49,165 nt of DNA, from contig NZ_JAJCTH010000024.1 of NCBI RefSeq assembly GCF_020594515.1, forward strand, positions 1-49,165, read 5' to 3'. Within the stretch, counting starts at the first letter, position 1. Each line of letters opens with the position of its first letter. The notes under the pieces were generated by a model that worked only from the letters and a program-made list of their open reading frames with translations, was not told the DNA's origin and made no database searches. Both the position numbers and the translations under genes were made by a program. The DNA comes from Rhodoferax sp. U2-2l. GTDB taxonomy: Bacteria; Pseudomonadota; Gammaproteobacteria; Burkholderiales; Burkholderiaceae_C. Shown in pieces: positions 24,694 through 33,160 of the stretch.

Positions 24694-25216
24694 CAATAGG
24701 GGTCTTTCCGGTTCAAGGGATCGGGGCCAAGGCGCCAGGGGGTGGCGTCCGGATGGGGGCGAGTCAGGCCCAATATCTGTCAGACGAAGCATCTGGACAG
24801 TTCGATACCGCACATTGGCACAGCGCCGTGGCCGACGGGCCCACTTTCGCCCGCCCGGCTGAGCGTCCGCCTGCCTGGCATTCACGCCCCCATCGACCCC
24901 ATCTTTGCGCCGTGCGCACCACCTGCCCCAGTGCGACACAGCGTACAGACGCTACGTGGCCCAGAACGAAAACTCACCCCCCTGGCCAAGGAGAAGTGCG
25001 GCAGCACCGTCGGTGAACAGGATTTTGCTTCCCCTGAGCACCATGGAACCGAACCGCATGACCCCTGCCAGTCCCCATCGCCACCCCCCAAGGAGATGCC
25101 CGTGAGCGACGTCCAGCAAACCCCACCGCCCAGCCAACTTGCAAGCGCTGGTGCACCCCGAGTCATCCTGAAGCCAGGCTGATTTTTTTTCCAACCCTGT
25201 CCATGAGGTTTATCGC
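24694..25216. other. Divergent intergenic region with one possible small ORF
   Basis: 523 bases between the glycolipid operon and the stress cluster; it must hold promoters for both directions. No clear -35/-10 pair was seen. The only supportable reading frame is the short one at 25102. Confidence 0.4.
25102..25182 (+). CDS. Possible 26-residue peptide
   Basis: GTG start 6 bases after a perfect AAGGAG, giving a short peptide beginning VSDVQQTPPPSQ and ending VILKPG, with the stop followed by a T-run. An ATG two codons upstream is too close to the ribosome site. The good ribosome site is the only evidence; it could equally be a leader or chance. Confidence 0.25.
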   Translation: MSDVQQTPPPSQLASAGAPRVILKPG

Positions 25217-25609
25217 ATGAAAAAACCATTTCTTCTCGCAGCCTGCCTGTCCCTGACCCCCTACCTGGCCATGGCAGCCAGCGACACCGTCGCCACCGAC
25301 AAGCCTGCGGTACGTGACACCAATGCCAGCAACACCGGCATCAACGAACGTGACCGCGACGGCAAAACCTTGACGCCGATGGATCAGATGAACAACGCCT
25401 CTGATCTGAAAGTCACCCAGGAGATTCGCCAGGCCTTGATGAAAGGTGAATTCTCCACCGATGCCCAAAACATCAAGGTCATCACCCGCAATGGCGCAGT
25501 GACCCTGCGCGGCCCGGTCGAGTCAGCCGCTGAGCTCAAAAAGATCAGCGCGCTGGTCAAACCCATGCCGGGCGTCAAAAGCATCGACAACCAATTGCAA
25601 GTCAAGTAA
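25217..25609 (+). CDS. Periplasmic BON-domain protein
   Basis: 130 residues. A signal peptide (about residues 1-20, cut after AMA) is followed by a short linker and one BON domain (about 60-130), ending PMPGVKSIDNQLQVK as in OsmY-type proteins; VTRNGAVTLRGPVES-like core residues are clear. BON domains bind phospholipid membranes and are common in osmotic and envelope stress proteins. First of a run of stress-type genes; the next starts 18 bases downstream with a ribosome site AAAGGA. Confidence 0.88.
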   Translation: MKKPFLLAACLSLTPYLAMAASDTVATDKPAVRDTNASNTGINERDRDGKTLTPMDQMNNASDLKVTQEIRQALMKGEFSTDAQNIKVITRNGAVTLRGPVESAAELKKISALVKPMPGVKSIDNQLQVK

Positions 25610-25627
25610 CTTTTAAAGGAAACCATC

Positions 25628-26194
25628 ATGTCAAAAACTGTGATCTGTCTGGCCAATACCGAAGCCCAAGCGGAGACCATCGTTCAGCGTCTGGATGAGG
25701 CGGGCATTCCCAAAACCGATGTCTCGGCGCTGTTTCCGGACAAATCGGGCAGCCGTGATTTTGCGCACGAGCACAACACCAAGGCACCCGAAGGCACCGC
25801 CATTGGCGCCAGCGCGGGCGGTGTCACTGGCGGCGTGCTGGGGCTGCTGGCCGGTATCGGCGCCCTGGCCATTCCAGGTGTCGGCCCCTTCATTGCGGCG
25901 GGTCCGATCATGGCCGCCCTCAGTGGTGCGGCCGTGGGTGCCGCCATCGGTGGCATTGCCGGGGCGCTGATCGGCATGGGGATCCCCGAGTTTGAGGCCA
26001 AGCAGTACGAAGCCAAGATCAAGGCCGGCAACATCCTGATCTCGGTGCACGCCACCGATGGCGATGTGGTTGACCGGGTCAAGGACATCATGAAACAGGC
26101 CGGGGCGCAAGACATCACCAGCACCGGTGAAGTCAGGGTGAGCGACGACAAGCGCCTGCCTGGCACGCCTTCGAGCCCGCCATACATCGCGTGA
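25628..26194 (+). CDS. Glycine-zipper stress protein (general-stress/ActD-like)
   Basis: 188 residues. An N-terminal ferredoxin-like domain (SKTVICLANTEAQAETIV, residues 2-19) recognises and is completed by a C-terminal half (KAGNILISVHATDGDVVD); between them, residues 55-120 are a long Gly/Ala-rich hydrophobic hairpin (GGVTGGVLGLLAGIGALAIP) able to insert in a membrane. Proteins of this type are annotated as general stress protein or, by distant likeness, quinol oxidoreductase subunit ActD; a role in electron transfer is not supported here. Co-directional with the BON gene. Confidence 0.75.
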   Translation: MSKTVICLANTEAQAETIVQRLDEAGIPKTDVSALFPDKSGSRDFAHEHNTKAPEGTAIGASAGGVTGGVLGLLAGIGALAIPGVGPFIAAGPIMAALSGAAVGAAIGGIAGALIGMGIPEFEAKQYEAKIKAGNILISVHATDGDVVDRVKDIMKQAGAQDITSTGEVRVSDDKRLPGTPSSPPYIA

Positions 26195-26233
26195 GGCTCT
26201 GACAGCGCATCGGCCATCGCCGGGCATGCGCTG

Positions 26234-26263
26234 GCGCCATCCAGATCACCCTTTGGATGGCGC
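26234..26263. repeat. 10-bp stem hairpin between stress genes
   Basis: GCGCCATCCA (26234-26243) and TGGATGGCGC (26254-26263) pair perfectly over a 10-base loop. There is no T-run. It may stabilise or separate the transcripts of the two flanking genes. Confidence 0.5.
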
Positions 26264-26314
26264 TGTTCACCTCAACCTTTCCCCTGTCTCCCCCAACCCC
26301 ACCAAGGACGCCCC

Positions 26315-26803
26315 ATGACCAACACCCCCACCACCGCGGCCTCCGCCAAAGCCAAGGCCACACCGAAGGACGCCATCGCCCTGCTCAAGGCCGACCATGA
26401 GGCGGTGAGCCAGCTGTTTGCCGAGTTTGAAAAGACCCGCGCCAACGCCAAAAAGAAGGCACTGGTCGCCGAGATCTGCGCGGCGCTCACGGTGCACGCG
26501 CAGATCGAAGAAGAAGTGTTCTACCCCGCCGTGAAGGCGGCATTGAAGGACAAGCTGCTGGTGCCGGAAGCCATGGTCGAACACACCAGCGTGAAGGAAC
26601 TGATCGCGCAACTTGAAGGCGTCGAGCCCGATGGTGAGATGTACGACGCCAAGGTCAAGGTGCTGTCCGAGTATGTGAAGCACCACGTCAAGGAAGAGCA
26701 GGAAGAAATGTTCCCCAAGGCCAAGGCATCGTCTGCCGACATGGCCGAGCTGGGTGCCCGCATGCTCGCCCGCAAGGAAGAACTGATGGCGCAGACCACT
26801 TGA
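26315..26803 (+). CDS. Hemerythrin-domain protein
   Basis: 162 residues. After an Ala/Lys/Thr-rich leader, a four-helix hemerythrin-like domain carries the iron-ligand pattern: DHEAV (about 29), HAQIEEEVFYP (about 64-74), EHTSVKEL (about 90) and HHVKEEQEEMFP (about 125-136). Such proteins bind oxygen, iron or NO and recur in stress clusters. It is cytoplasmic. The CBS-domain gene starts 14 bases later. Confidence 0.9.
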   Translation: MTNTPTTAASAKAKATPKDAIALLKADHEAVSQLFAEFEKTRANAKKKALVAEICAALTVHAQIEEEVFYPAVKAALKDKLLVPEAMVEHTSVKELIAQLEGVEPDGEMYDAKVKVLSEYVKHHVKEEQEEMFPKAKASSADMAELGARMLARKEELMAQTT

Positions 26804-26817
26804 ACCAGGAGATAGAC

Positions 26818-27234
26818 ATGCAACAACTCAAAGACGTGATGAGCTACGACGTGCAAGTGATCAGCCCTGAGGCGACGCTGCAGGAAGCCGCCGCCCGGAT
26901 GCGCGACGCCGACTGCGGGATGCTTCCCGTGGGCGAAAACGACCGGATGATTGGCGCGGTGACCGACCGCGACATCATCGTGCGCGCCGTCGCCGAGGGC
27001 AAGGGTGGCGACACCCTGGTGCGCGAGGTGATGTCGGAAGACGTGATCTGGTGCTATGAGGACGACACCGTGGAGAAAGGCGCCGAAATGATGAGCAGGT
27101 GTCAGGTCCGCCGCCTGCCGGTGGTGAACAGCGACAAACGCCTGGTGGGCATTGTGTCACTGGGTGATTTTGCGGTCGCAGCCGACGACATCCAGCCCAC
27201 GGCTGAAGCGTTGGTTGGCATCTCGCAGCCGTAG
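26818..27234 (+). CDS. CBS-domain pair protein
   Basis: 138 residues made almost entirely of two CBS motifs (about 7-62 and 72-128), with VISPEATLQEAAARMRDAD, AVTDRDIIVRAVAEGK and RRLPVVNSDKRLVGIVSLGDFA. CBS pairs bind adenosyl ligands such as AMP, ATP or SAM and act as energy sensors. The start at 26818 has CCAGGAG 7 bases upstream; a TTG at 26800 would overlap the hemerythrin gene. Probably one transcript with the genes before it. Confidence 0.9.
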   Translation: MQQLKDVMSYDVQVISPEATLQEAAARMRDADCGMLPVGENDRMIGAVTDRDIIVRAVAEGKGGDTLVREVMSEDVIWCYEDDTVEKGAEMMSRCQVRRLPVVNSDKRLVGIVSLGDFAVAADDIQPTAEALVGISQP

Positions 27235-27296
27235 GCCTGGGCTGCGAACGCAGTGGGCCGGTTCGGCTGGCAGGTGGCGCGGCGCAAGGTGTTGGC

Positions 27297-27860
27297 ATGA
27301 CAGCCTGGGACATCGTCGCGGCCACCTTGCGGGCCGAGTTCTCTGACCTGCTGCAGATCGAGCAGGTCACGCGGGTGACCGCACGCCTGGCCGTGGCCCT
27401 GTTGCTGGGCGCGGTGATCGGTTGGGACCGCGAGCGCCGCGACGCCGATGCCGGTCTGCGCACCCACATGCTGGTGTCGTTGGGTGCGGCGCTGTTCGTG
27501 CTGGTTCCCGCCGAAGCGGGCATGGGCTTTGATGCGCTGAGCCGCGTCGTCCAGGGCATCGTTGCCGGCATTGGCTTTCTCGGCGCGGGCGCGGTGCTGA
27601 AGATGGGCGACGAGCGCCGCATTCATGGGCTGACCACAGCCGCCACCATCTGGGCCACAGCGGCGGTGGGCATGTCGGCGGGCCTGGGGCGCGAAGGCAC
27701 GGCCCTGCTGGCCACCGTGTTCATCCTGCTGGTGCTCGTGGGGCTCAGGCGACTGAAAGTGCGTAAGTCGCCCAAAGAGTCCGGCCTGATCGTGGTACCG
27801 GAGGCCGCACCACAGTCCACCCGCCAGACCGGGCACAGCGTCCATCAGGATTCGCCATGA
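27297..27860 (+). CDS. MgtC/SapB-family membrane protein
   Basis: 187 residues with four or five membrane segments. The family signature is complete: ARLAVALLLGAVIGWDRERR near the start, AGLRTHMLVSLGAALFVL, and IVAGIGFLGAGAVLK with GLTTAATIWATAAVGM. The protein lacks the C-terminal ACT-like domain of enteric MgtC (about 230 residues), so it is the short form. MgtC proteins affect ATP synthase, magnesium homeostasis and acid survival. Same direction as the CBS gene, 62 bases after it. Confidence 0.9.
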   Translation: MTAWDIVAATLRAEFSDLLQIEQVTRVTARLAVALLLGAVIGWDRERRDADAGLRTHMLVSLGAALFVLVPAEAGMGFDALSRVVQGIVAGIGFLGAGAVLKMGDERRIHGLTTAATIWATAAVGMSAGLGREGTALLATVFILLVLVGLRRLKVRKSPKESGLIVVPEAAPQSTRQTGHSVHQDSP

Positions 27861-27923
27861 CCTGCTGGCGCCCGTTCGGTGATGGCCGACCTGTGCCGCA
27901 CACGCAAGTCATGCGCCCCGGTG

Positions 27924-27940
27924 AGGCGCCGTTGGCGCCT
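27924..27940. terminator. Hairpin between convergent mgtC-like and tsdA genes
   Basis: AGGCGCC (27924-27930) and GGCGCCT (27934-27940) pair over 3 bases, 20 bases from the tsdA stop. No T-run on either strand, so its termination role is uncertain. Confidence 0.4.
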
Positions 27941-27959
27941 TGCGCTGTGATCGGCGTGC

Positions 27960-29039
27960 TCAGGGCCCGCTGGCCTTGAACGGCTTGAAAGGCTTGGGCG
28001 CACCGATGGCGCCGAGCACCTTGCCTGCCACCGTGTGGCCATACATCGAATCCCCGGTGGCGTGGAAATTGTGCTGCGTGCCCTGCACGCTGCCGGTGTA
28101 ACGCGGGTCTTGCGGACGCTCGTGGCTGTTCATGTACAGCGCCACGTCCCAGGCCTGTTGCTCGGTCAGCGTGCTGGGCAGGCCCAGCGGCATGTTGGCT
28201 TTGATGAAGGTGGCCGCCGTGCTGATGCGCCCCATGCCGGCACCCCAGTTGAACGAGTCCGCACCCCACAGCGCCGGGAACACCGCGTAGCCGTTTTGCG
28301 TGCGCTGGCCTGCGCCATCGCTGCCGTGGCAGAGCGCACAGTTTTCCACGTAAACCTTTTCTCCACGGGCGTAGTCAGGCTTGTCCACCGGTGGGGCCAG
28401 CGCCGGGTAGCCGCGGCCAGGCATCTTGGGGTCGATCGGTGCGCCGGACGCGAGCCAGTAGGCGTAGCTCTCCAGCGCCACCAGTTCGGGTGCGCCGAGC
28501 GGCGGTGCGCGGCCATTCATGCTGTACTCAAAACAGCCTTGTAAGCGCTGTTGGAACGTGGTGACGCTCTTGGTCTTGCTGCGGTAGGCGGGGTAGCTCA
28601 CAAACGCCGCCCACATCGGAGACGCATCCGCCAGCCGCCCGGCGTCAAGGTGGCAACTGACGCAGCGCAGGCTGTTGCCGACATAGGCGGGCGCGGCAGC
28701 GGGCGTGTTGACAAATATCTCGCGGCCACGACGGATCACGTCACCAAACTCGCCCAGCGGCATGTCGGTCTCGGGTGGGGGTCGAAAAGTTGTGCGCACG
28801 CCCGGATTGGCTGATGGCGCCGTGAGTTCGGCGTGCGGCGGGTCACCCGCCAGGTCATTCGCTGCTGGTGGTGTCGACGCCCCTGCGGCGGGCGGGGCAG
28901 GCGCGAGCGCGAATGGCTTGGCCCCCGTGGTGGCCTGCGGGCCAAGGTCATCGAACACACCGCCCGCATAAAGGCCACCGACGATCACCAGCACGGCCAG
29001 CGCGGTGCCACCATAAAGCCGTTGACGGGTGGTGATCAT
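27960..29039 (-). CDS. tsdA: Thiosulfate dehydrogenase TsdA (dihaem cytochrome c)
   Basis: Oxidises two thiosulfate molecules to tetrathionate in the periplasm. The 359-residue protein has an N-terminal membrane anchor or signal (about 8-28), a Pro/Ala linker, then the TsdA core: haem 1 site CVSCH (126-130) in the family stretch AYVGNSLRC, the block FQQRLQGCFEYSMNG containing Cys169, which matches the unusual cysteine haem ligand of TsdA, and haem 2 site CALCH (234-238) with Met283 in KANMPLG as a likely ligand. Its ATG overlaps the tsdB stop by 4 bases. The cysteine ligand makes this call stronger than a generic dihaem cytochrome. Confidence 0.88.
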   Translation of the reverse strand: MITTRQRLYGGTALAVLVIVGGLYAGGVFDDLGPQATTGAKPFALAPAPPAAGASTPPAANDLAGDPPHAELTAPSANPGVRTTFRPPPETDMPLGEFGDVIRRGREIFVNTPAAAPAYVGNSLRCVSCHLDAGRLADASPMWAAFVSYPAYRSKTKSVTTFQQRLQGCFEYSMNGRAPPLGAPELVALESYAYWLASGAPIDPKMPGRGYPALAPPVDKPDYARGEKVYVENCALCHGSDGAGQRTQNGYAVFPALWGADSFNWGAGMGRISTAATFIKANMPLGLPSTLTEQQAWDVALYMNSHERPQDPRYTGSVQGTQHNFHATGDSMYGHTVAGKVLGAIGAPKPFKPFKASGP

Positions 29040-29704
29040 GGTGAGGTCCTTGCTGGTAGCGCAGCGTAGTGATCTGCCACGGCGCGCACCTCGGCCTCAG
29101 ACAGCTTGTTGGCGACGATGGGCATCAGGCCCATGGGGCCGGGGGGGCGCGCCCCGGTTTGCCACGCTGTCAACTGGTTGGCGAGGTAGGTCGCGCTCTG
29201 TCCGGCTAGCGCGGGGAAGTCCGAACCCACGCCGCGGCCACCGGGGCCGTGGCATTGGTCGCAGGCGGGCAGCTTGTCATCCCAGCGACCACGGGTGGCC
29301 AGGGTAGCGCCGACCGGCGCAGGCCCCGTTTCTGCCGCCGGGGCAGATGCCGCTGCAGCGGGCAGGGTGGGGACTGGCGCAGTCGGCGCAGGCAATGCGG
29401 CGTAGTACCCGGCCACCTCGGCGCGGTCGGCCGCTGACAAGGCTTTGGCGATGGGCATCATCACGGCGTTGACCCGCGTACCGTCCGCGAAGGCCGCGAG
29501 CTGGCGTTGCAGGTAGGACGCGCCCAGACCCGCCAGGCGCGGAAAACCAGCCTGCGCGAGACCCTCGCCCGCCTGGCCATGACAGGTTTGGCAGGCCGGG
29601 GCGGCCCCGACGCCGGTTTTGGCCGTCGCCGCGCCGTCGGCAAAACAACTGGCACTCAGCATCAGACTCAAGCCGAGTCCGACAACACATCCACCAGTGA
29701 TCAT
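29036..29704 (-). CDS. tsdB: Dihaem cytochrome c4-type electron acceptor (TsdB-like)
   Basis: 222 residues: a signal peptide (cut near residue 22, SCFADG), then two cytochrome-c4-like domains with haem sites CQTCH (38-42) and CDQCH (148-152), each followed by a repeated block (FPRLAGLGASYLQRQLAAF and FPALAGQSATYLANQLTAW), joined by an Ala/Pro-rich linker. TsdB takes electrons from TsdA and passes them to the oxidase chain. The genes are ordered tsdB-tsdA and overlap by 4 bases, the usual arrangement. Haem-binding methionines MMP and LMP are visible in both domains. Confidence 0.87.
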   Translation of the reverse strand: MITGGCVVGLGLSLMLSASCFADGAATAKTGVGAAPACQTCHGQAGEGLAQAGFPRLAGLGASYLQRQLAAFADGTRVNAVMMPIAKALSAADRAEVAGYYAALPAPTAPVPTLPAAAASAPAAETGPAPVGATLATRGRWDDKLPACDQCHGPGGRGVGSDFPALAGQSATYLANQLTAWQTGARPPGPMGLMPIVANKLSEAEVRAVADHYAALPARTSP

Positions 29705-30436
29705 GATTCATCACTCCTTGACCATTCTGTTGCTGTCTTCAGCGCGTTGTCGGCCACCTGGCAGGCACTGTTGTGACCTTGTGCGCAGGCCATAGGCTGA
29801 TAAACGAGAGCGTCACCCTGAGCACCGAGACCGCGTACATCCCATGAGGTCCAAGGTAGTCTTGCTGCCCAGCCGTGTCTGTGGGTTGGCGCGCATAAGC
29901 TCGCCCGTCGGCGGTTGGGTCCCACCGGGCTGGCCCACGAGCCGGGCGCCATTGCGCAAAAGTGGTCGAGACGTACAGCGACGCACAGACCTGTGCCGTC
30001 ATGGATTTCTAGTATGGGCCCGTGCCTGCGCATTCGCCGTGCACTGATCTCGACACGCCGTTTTGAAGGACCACCATTTTTTTCAACGATTGAAGACACC
30101 CGGCTTGGGGCACAACGCCTAGCAGCTTGGTCGAAGTCAGGCTACGCCGATCCGTGAAATCGTCGCCACATGACCGACCGTCCGAGGTCTATTTGACCGG
30201 CAGGTCATGCTGGTCCTGGCCGGGAACGACGCCAGCATCACCCATGTACGTTGTCGAACAGACACCCTCATAGTTGACCGCGAAACTTGAATTGCTATCC
30301 ACCGACTTGAGTTCTGTGTGCGGCAGGTCATGCGCTGAAACGGGCACCTCGTGATGCTGTCGCCGGCGTTCTTGACCGGATGGACGCGCCTGGCACTGCA
30401 CTTGACGATCTATTTAATTTATCCACTGGAGACACC
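29705..30436. other. Gene-poor stretch of 732 bases
   Basis: No supported gene on either strand. It should contain the tsdB promoter near its left end and the promoter of the DUF2383 gene at the right. A 12-bp direct repeat (GGCAGGTCATGC at 30199-30210 and 30322-30333) is present. A minus-strand frame at 30189-30401 has no recognisable product. Confidence 0.5.
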
Positions 30437-30865
30437 ATGAGCACTCGACCGATTGACGCACTGCATGACATTCACACCGCCACGAACGACATACTGAAAG
30501 GGTACCGGGAGATGTCTGCGCGGGCTGAACCCGAAATTCAGCCGGTGATCCTTCGGCTCATCGCGATGCACGAACGGCACGCAGCGGAGCAAGCGACTGA
30601 ACTGGAACGTTGGCGCGATGCGGGGAAGGACGATGCCTCCTTGCAGGGCACGGTGAACAAAGTCGTGGTGATTTTGCGGGATTGGCTAACCGATCTCGAC
30701 CGGGATGCTCTCCCCGCCGTGCGACAAGGTGAAGAGTCGCTGTCTAAAGAGTACGACACTGCGCTTCAGGCTGAACTGGTATCTGCGAACTCGTCTGTTG
30801 CGCAAATGCTCAGGACGCAGAGGGATGCGATCAACGTTGAGATTGCTCGTTTGCCCCAGAAATGA
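30437..30865 (+). CDS. Ferritin-like DUF2383/PA2169-family protein
   Basis: 142-residue, all-helical, cytoplasmic protein. The pattern LHDIHTATNDILKGYREMSARAE at the start, AMHERHAAEQATELERW in the middle and the late DTALQAEL match the four-helix-bundle family known as PA2169 or DUF2383, structurally like ferritins. Its function is not established; relatives are stress-induced. The ATG at 30437 has CTGGAG 8 bases upstream; the longer frame from 30380 is not needed. Confidence 0.82.
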   Translation: MSTRPIDALHDIHTATNDILKGYREMSARAEPEIQPVILRLIAMHERHAAEQATELERWRDAGKDDASLQGTVNKVVVILRDWLTDLDRDALPAVRQGEESLSKEYDTALQAELVSANSSVAQMLRTQRDAINVEIARLPQK

Positions 30866-30996
30866 AGCATTGCCAGTGAGGGGCCGAAGTTGACGTCACG
30901 CCATCAACACCCCTCTCACGCAGCATGGCCCACAACACCGCACCCAGCGCAGAGACAGACAAGCGCGCCAGTTGCCGCTGACGCTAGCCTCTTGCC

Positions 30997-31380
30997 TTGC
31001 CCGCCATGCGCAGGATGTCGTCCAGCGCATGGCCGTCGCCTGCGGCGTATGCCGGGCTGGGGGCCATCAGCAACCCGCACCTGACGCAGGAGGTTCATCA
31101 ATGGCTGGACAGCGCCGCCCAGAACATTCTGGACGCCGCGCAAGCCGTGGCAAGCGCCGTCAGGGTCAACACCCAGCGGGTGGTGCTGGTGGGCCGCCAT
31201 CCGTATGCACGGGTCATCCAGGCCGCCGAGTCCCAAGGCTGCGACCTGATCTTCACGGCCTCCCATGGCTGACGCGGTGTCAGCGCTCTGTTGCTGGGCA
31301 GCGAAACCCACAGGGTGCTGACCCACTCGAAGATTCCGGTGCGGGTGTACCGTTCACCGCAACGGATCATCATACGATGA
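30997..31380 (+). pseudogene. Universal stress protein (UspA) pseudogene
   Basis: The frame reads through a UspA C-terminal half (AAQNILDAAQAVASAVR, then RHPYARVIQAAESQGCDLIF and ASHG) to a TGA at 31270-31272 and continues in the same frame with RGVSALLLGSETHRVLTHSK and a normal end at 31380. The family has Arg where the stop is (HGRRGVSALLLG), so a CGA- or AGA-to-TGA change would explain it. The N-terminal half with the first strands of the fold is not recognisable. The gene is therefore truncated and interrupted. Confidence 0.8.
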
Positions 31381-31556
31381 TCACTGTGCCGATTGGTCCG
31401 GCCTTTATTCTGCGGATGTCGGGTCCGGCAGAGTCAAAGGCTTGCACCATCGCTGGCTCAAAATGGCTGCCAGCAGTCTCATGCGTCCCGCCTTCAGCAT
31501 GCAGGCATCGCTTGAAATACCATGCAGGATCGTCAGCTTCTGAAAGCCACACCACC

Positions 31557-32432
31557 ATGTCTGAACCCTCTGCCTACACCCCACCCAAGGTCTGGGTCTG
31601 GAACAAGCCCAACGGGGGGCGATTCGCCAGCATCAACCGGCCCATCGCCGGGTCCACACACGAGCACGCCCTGCCAAGGGGCAAGCACCCGCTGCAGTTG
31701 TATTCCCTGGCCACACCCAACGGTGTCAAGGTCACCGTGATGCTGGAGGAGTTGCTGGCGCTGGGCCACACCGGTGCCGAATACGATGCCTGGCTGATCC
31801 GCATCAACGATGGCGACCAATTTGGCAGCGGTTTTGTCGAGGTGAACCCCAACTCCAAGATTCCGGCCCTGTTGGACTGCAGTGGTCCCGAGCCCGTCAG
31901 GGTGTTTGAGTCGGGCGCCATTCTGTTGTACCTGGCCGAGAAGTTTGGCGCCTTTGTGCCCACTGAGCCCGCCCAACGGGCCGAGTGTTTGTCGTGGCTG
32001 TTCTGGCAGATGGGCAGTGCGCCCTACCTGGGGGGCGGTTTTGGTCACTTTTACGCCTATGCGCCGACCAAGCTGGAATACCCCATTGACCGCTTTGCCA
32101 TGGAAGTCAAACGCCAGTTGGATGTGCTGAACCGGCGCTTGGCTGAGCACCCGTATGTGGCCGGGGCTGATTACACAATTGCGGACATGGCCATCTGGCC
32201 CTGGTATGGGGCCTTGGTCAAAGGCCTGCTCTATGACGCCGGTGAATTCCTGCAGGTTCAGGCCTACACCCATGTGGTCCGCTGGGCTGACACCGTCGCC
32301 CAACGTCCGGCGGTCCAGCGTGGGCGCATGGTCAACCGCGTCAGCGGACCGTTGGCGTCGCAGTTGCATGAACGTCACGAGGCCAGCGATTTCGACACCC
32401 GCACCCAGGACAAACTGCAAGCTTCACCATGA
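31557..32432 (+). CDS. yghU: Glutathione-dependent disulfide-bond oxidoreductase (YghU-like)
   Basis: 291-residue GST-fold protein of the Nu class. The YghU-specific N-terminal extension is clear (YTPPKVWVWNKPNGGRFASI), followed by the thioredoxin-like domain (QLYSLATPNGVKVTVMLEEL, then NPNSKIPALLD and ESGAILLYLAEKFG) and the helical domain. YghU reduces disulfide bonds and organic peroxides using two glutathione molecules. Its stop overlaps the next GST gene start (ATGA), so they form an operon. The start at 31557 is chosen from the family N-terminus. Confidence 0.93.
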   Translation: MSEPSAYTPPKVWVWNKPNGGRFASINRPIAGSTHEHALPRGKHPLQLYSLATPNGVKVTVMLEELLALGHTGAEYDAWLIRINDGDQFGSGFVEVNPNSKIPALLDCSGPEPVRVFESGAILLYLAEKFGAFVPTEPAQRAECLSWLFWQMGSAPYLGGGFGHFYAYAPTKLEYPIDRFAMEVKRQLDVLNRRLAEHPYVAGADYTIADMAIWPWYGALVKGLLYDAGEFLQVQAYTHVVRWADTVAQRPAVQRGRMVNRVSGPLASQLHERHEASDFDTRTQDKLQASP

Positions 32433-33061
32433 TCACGCTTTACGACTGTGCCACCGCCCCCAGCCCGCGCCGGGCCCGCATCCTGCTCGCCGAGAAAGGC
32501 ATCCCTCACGAGACTGTGCAGGTCGATTTGCGATCGGGTGAGCAACTTGGTGAGGCTTACCGACAGATCAACCCCCTGTGCACCGTGCCCGCCTTGCGCA
32601 CCGACGAGGGGGTGGTGTTGACCAGCAATTCAGCCATTGCGGCTTATCTGGAGGCCCGCTTTCCACTGCCACCCATGCTGGGTATCACGCCGCTGGACAA
32701 GGCGGCCATTGCCGACTGGCATGGTCGTATTGAGTTCGAAGGTTTTTTGCCGATCGCCGAGGCCTTTCGCAACAGTTCAGCCGCCATGTTGCACCGCGCC
32801 TTGCCGGGCCCGGTGAACTACGAGCAAATCCCCCAACTGGCCGAGCGTGGTCTGGCCAGGCTGCAGCAGTTTCTGGTTGACCTGAACGCCCAACTCCGGG
32901 AGCAAGACTTCGTCGCAGCTCAGCAGTTCAGCGTGGCAGACATCGCGGCGGTCGTGACCATCGACTTTGCCCGCATCGTCAAGGTCAGGCCCGATGAGCG
33001 CCATCCTCATCTGCTGCGGTGGCGGTCCCAGATGGCTCAGCGGCCAGCCATGAGCTTGTAA
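32429..33061 (+). CDS. Glutathione S-transferase family protein
   Basis: 210 residues. The N-terminal thioredoxin-like half begins ITLYDCATAPSPRRARILLA and has the conserved cis-Pro region CTVPALRTDEG and the SNSAIAAYLE glutathione contact; the C-terminal helices end with FSVADIAAVVTIDFA, the usual N-capping box. It overlaps yghU by 4 bases. Substrate not predictable; detoxification or reductive dehalogenation are family roles. Confidence 0.9.
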   Translation: MITLYDCATAPSPRRARILLAEKGIPHETVQVDLRSGEQLGEAYRQINPLCTVPALRTDEGVVLTSNSAIAAYLEARFPLPPMLGITPLDKAAIADWHGRIEFEGFLPIAEAFRNSSAAMLHRALPGPVNYEQIPQLAERGLARLQQFLVDLNAQLREQDFVAAQQFSVADIAAVVTIDFARIVKVRPDERHPHLLRWRSQMAQRPAMSL

Positions 33062-33077
33062 ACCCACCATTTTGTTG

Positions 33078-33119
33078 CGTTGTTTCGGGCTGGGGGCATG
33101 ACGCCCATGTGAAACAACG
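33078..33119. repeat. Nested inverted repeat after the GST operon
   Basis: CGTTGTTTC (33078-33086) and GAAACAACG (33111-33119) pair perfectly, enclosing a smaller stem GGGC/GCCC (33094-33106). The structure is 17 bases after the GST stop and just before the next gene. There is no T-run, so it is a stable hairpin more than a classical terminator. Confidence 0.5.
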
Positions 33120-33160
33120 TCAGGCGATTGTCAGTGCACAAATTCATGCTGCACTGCAAT

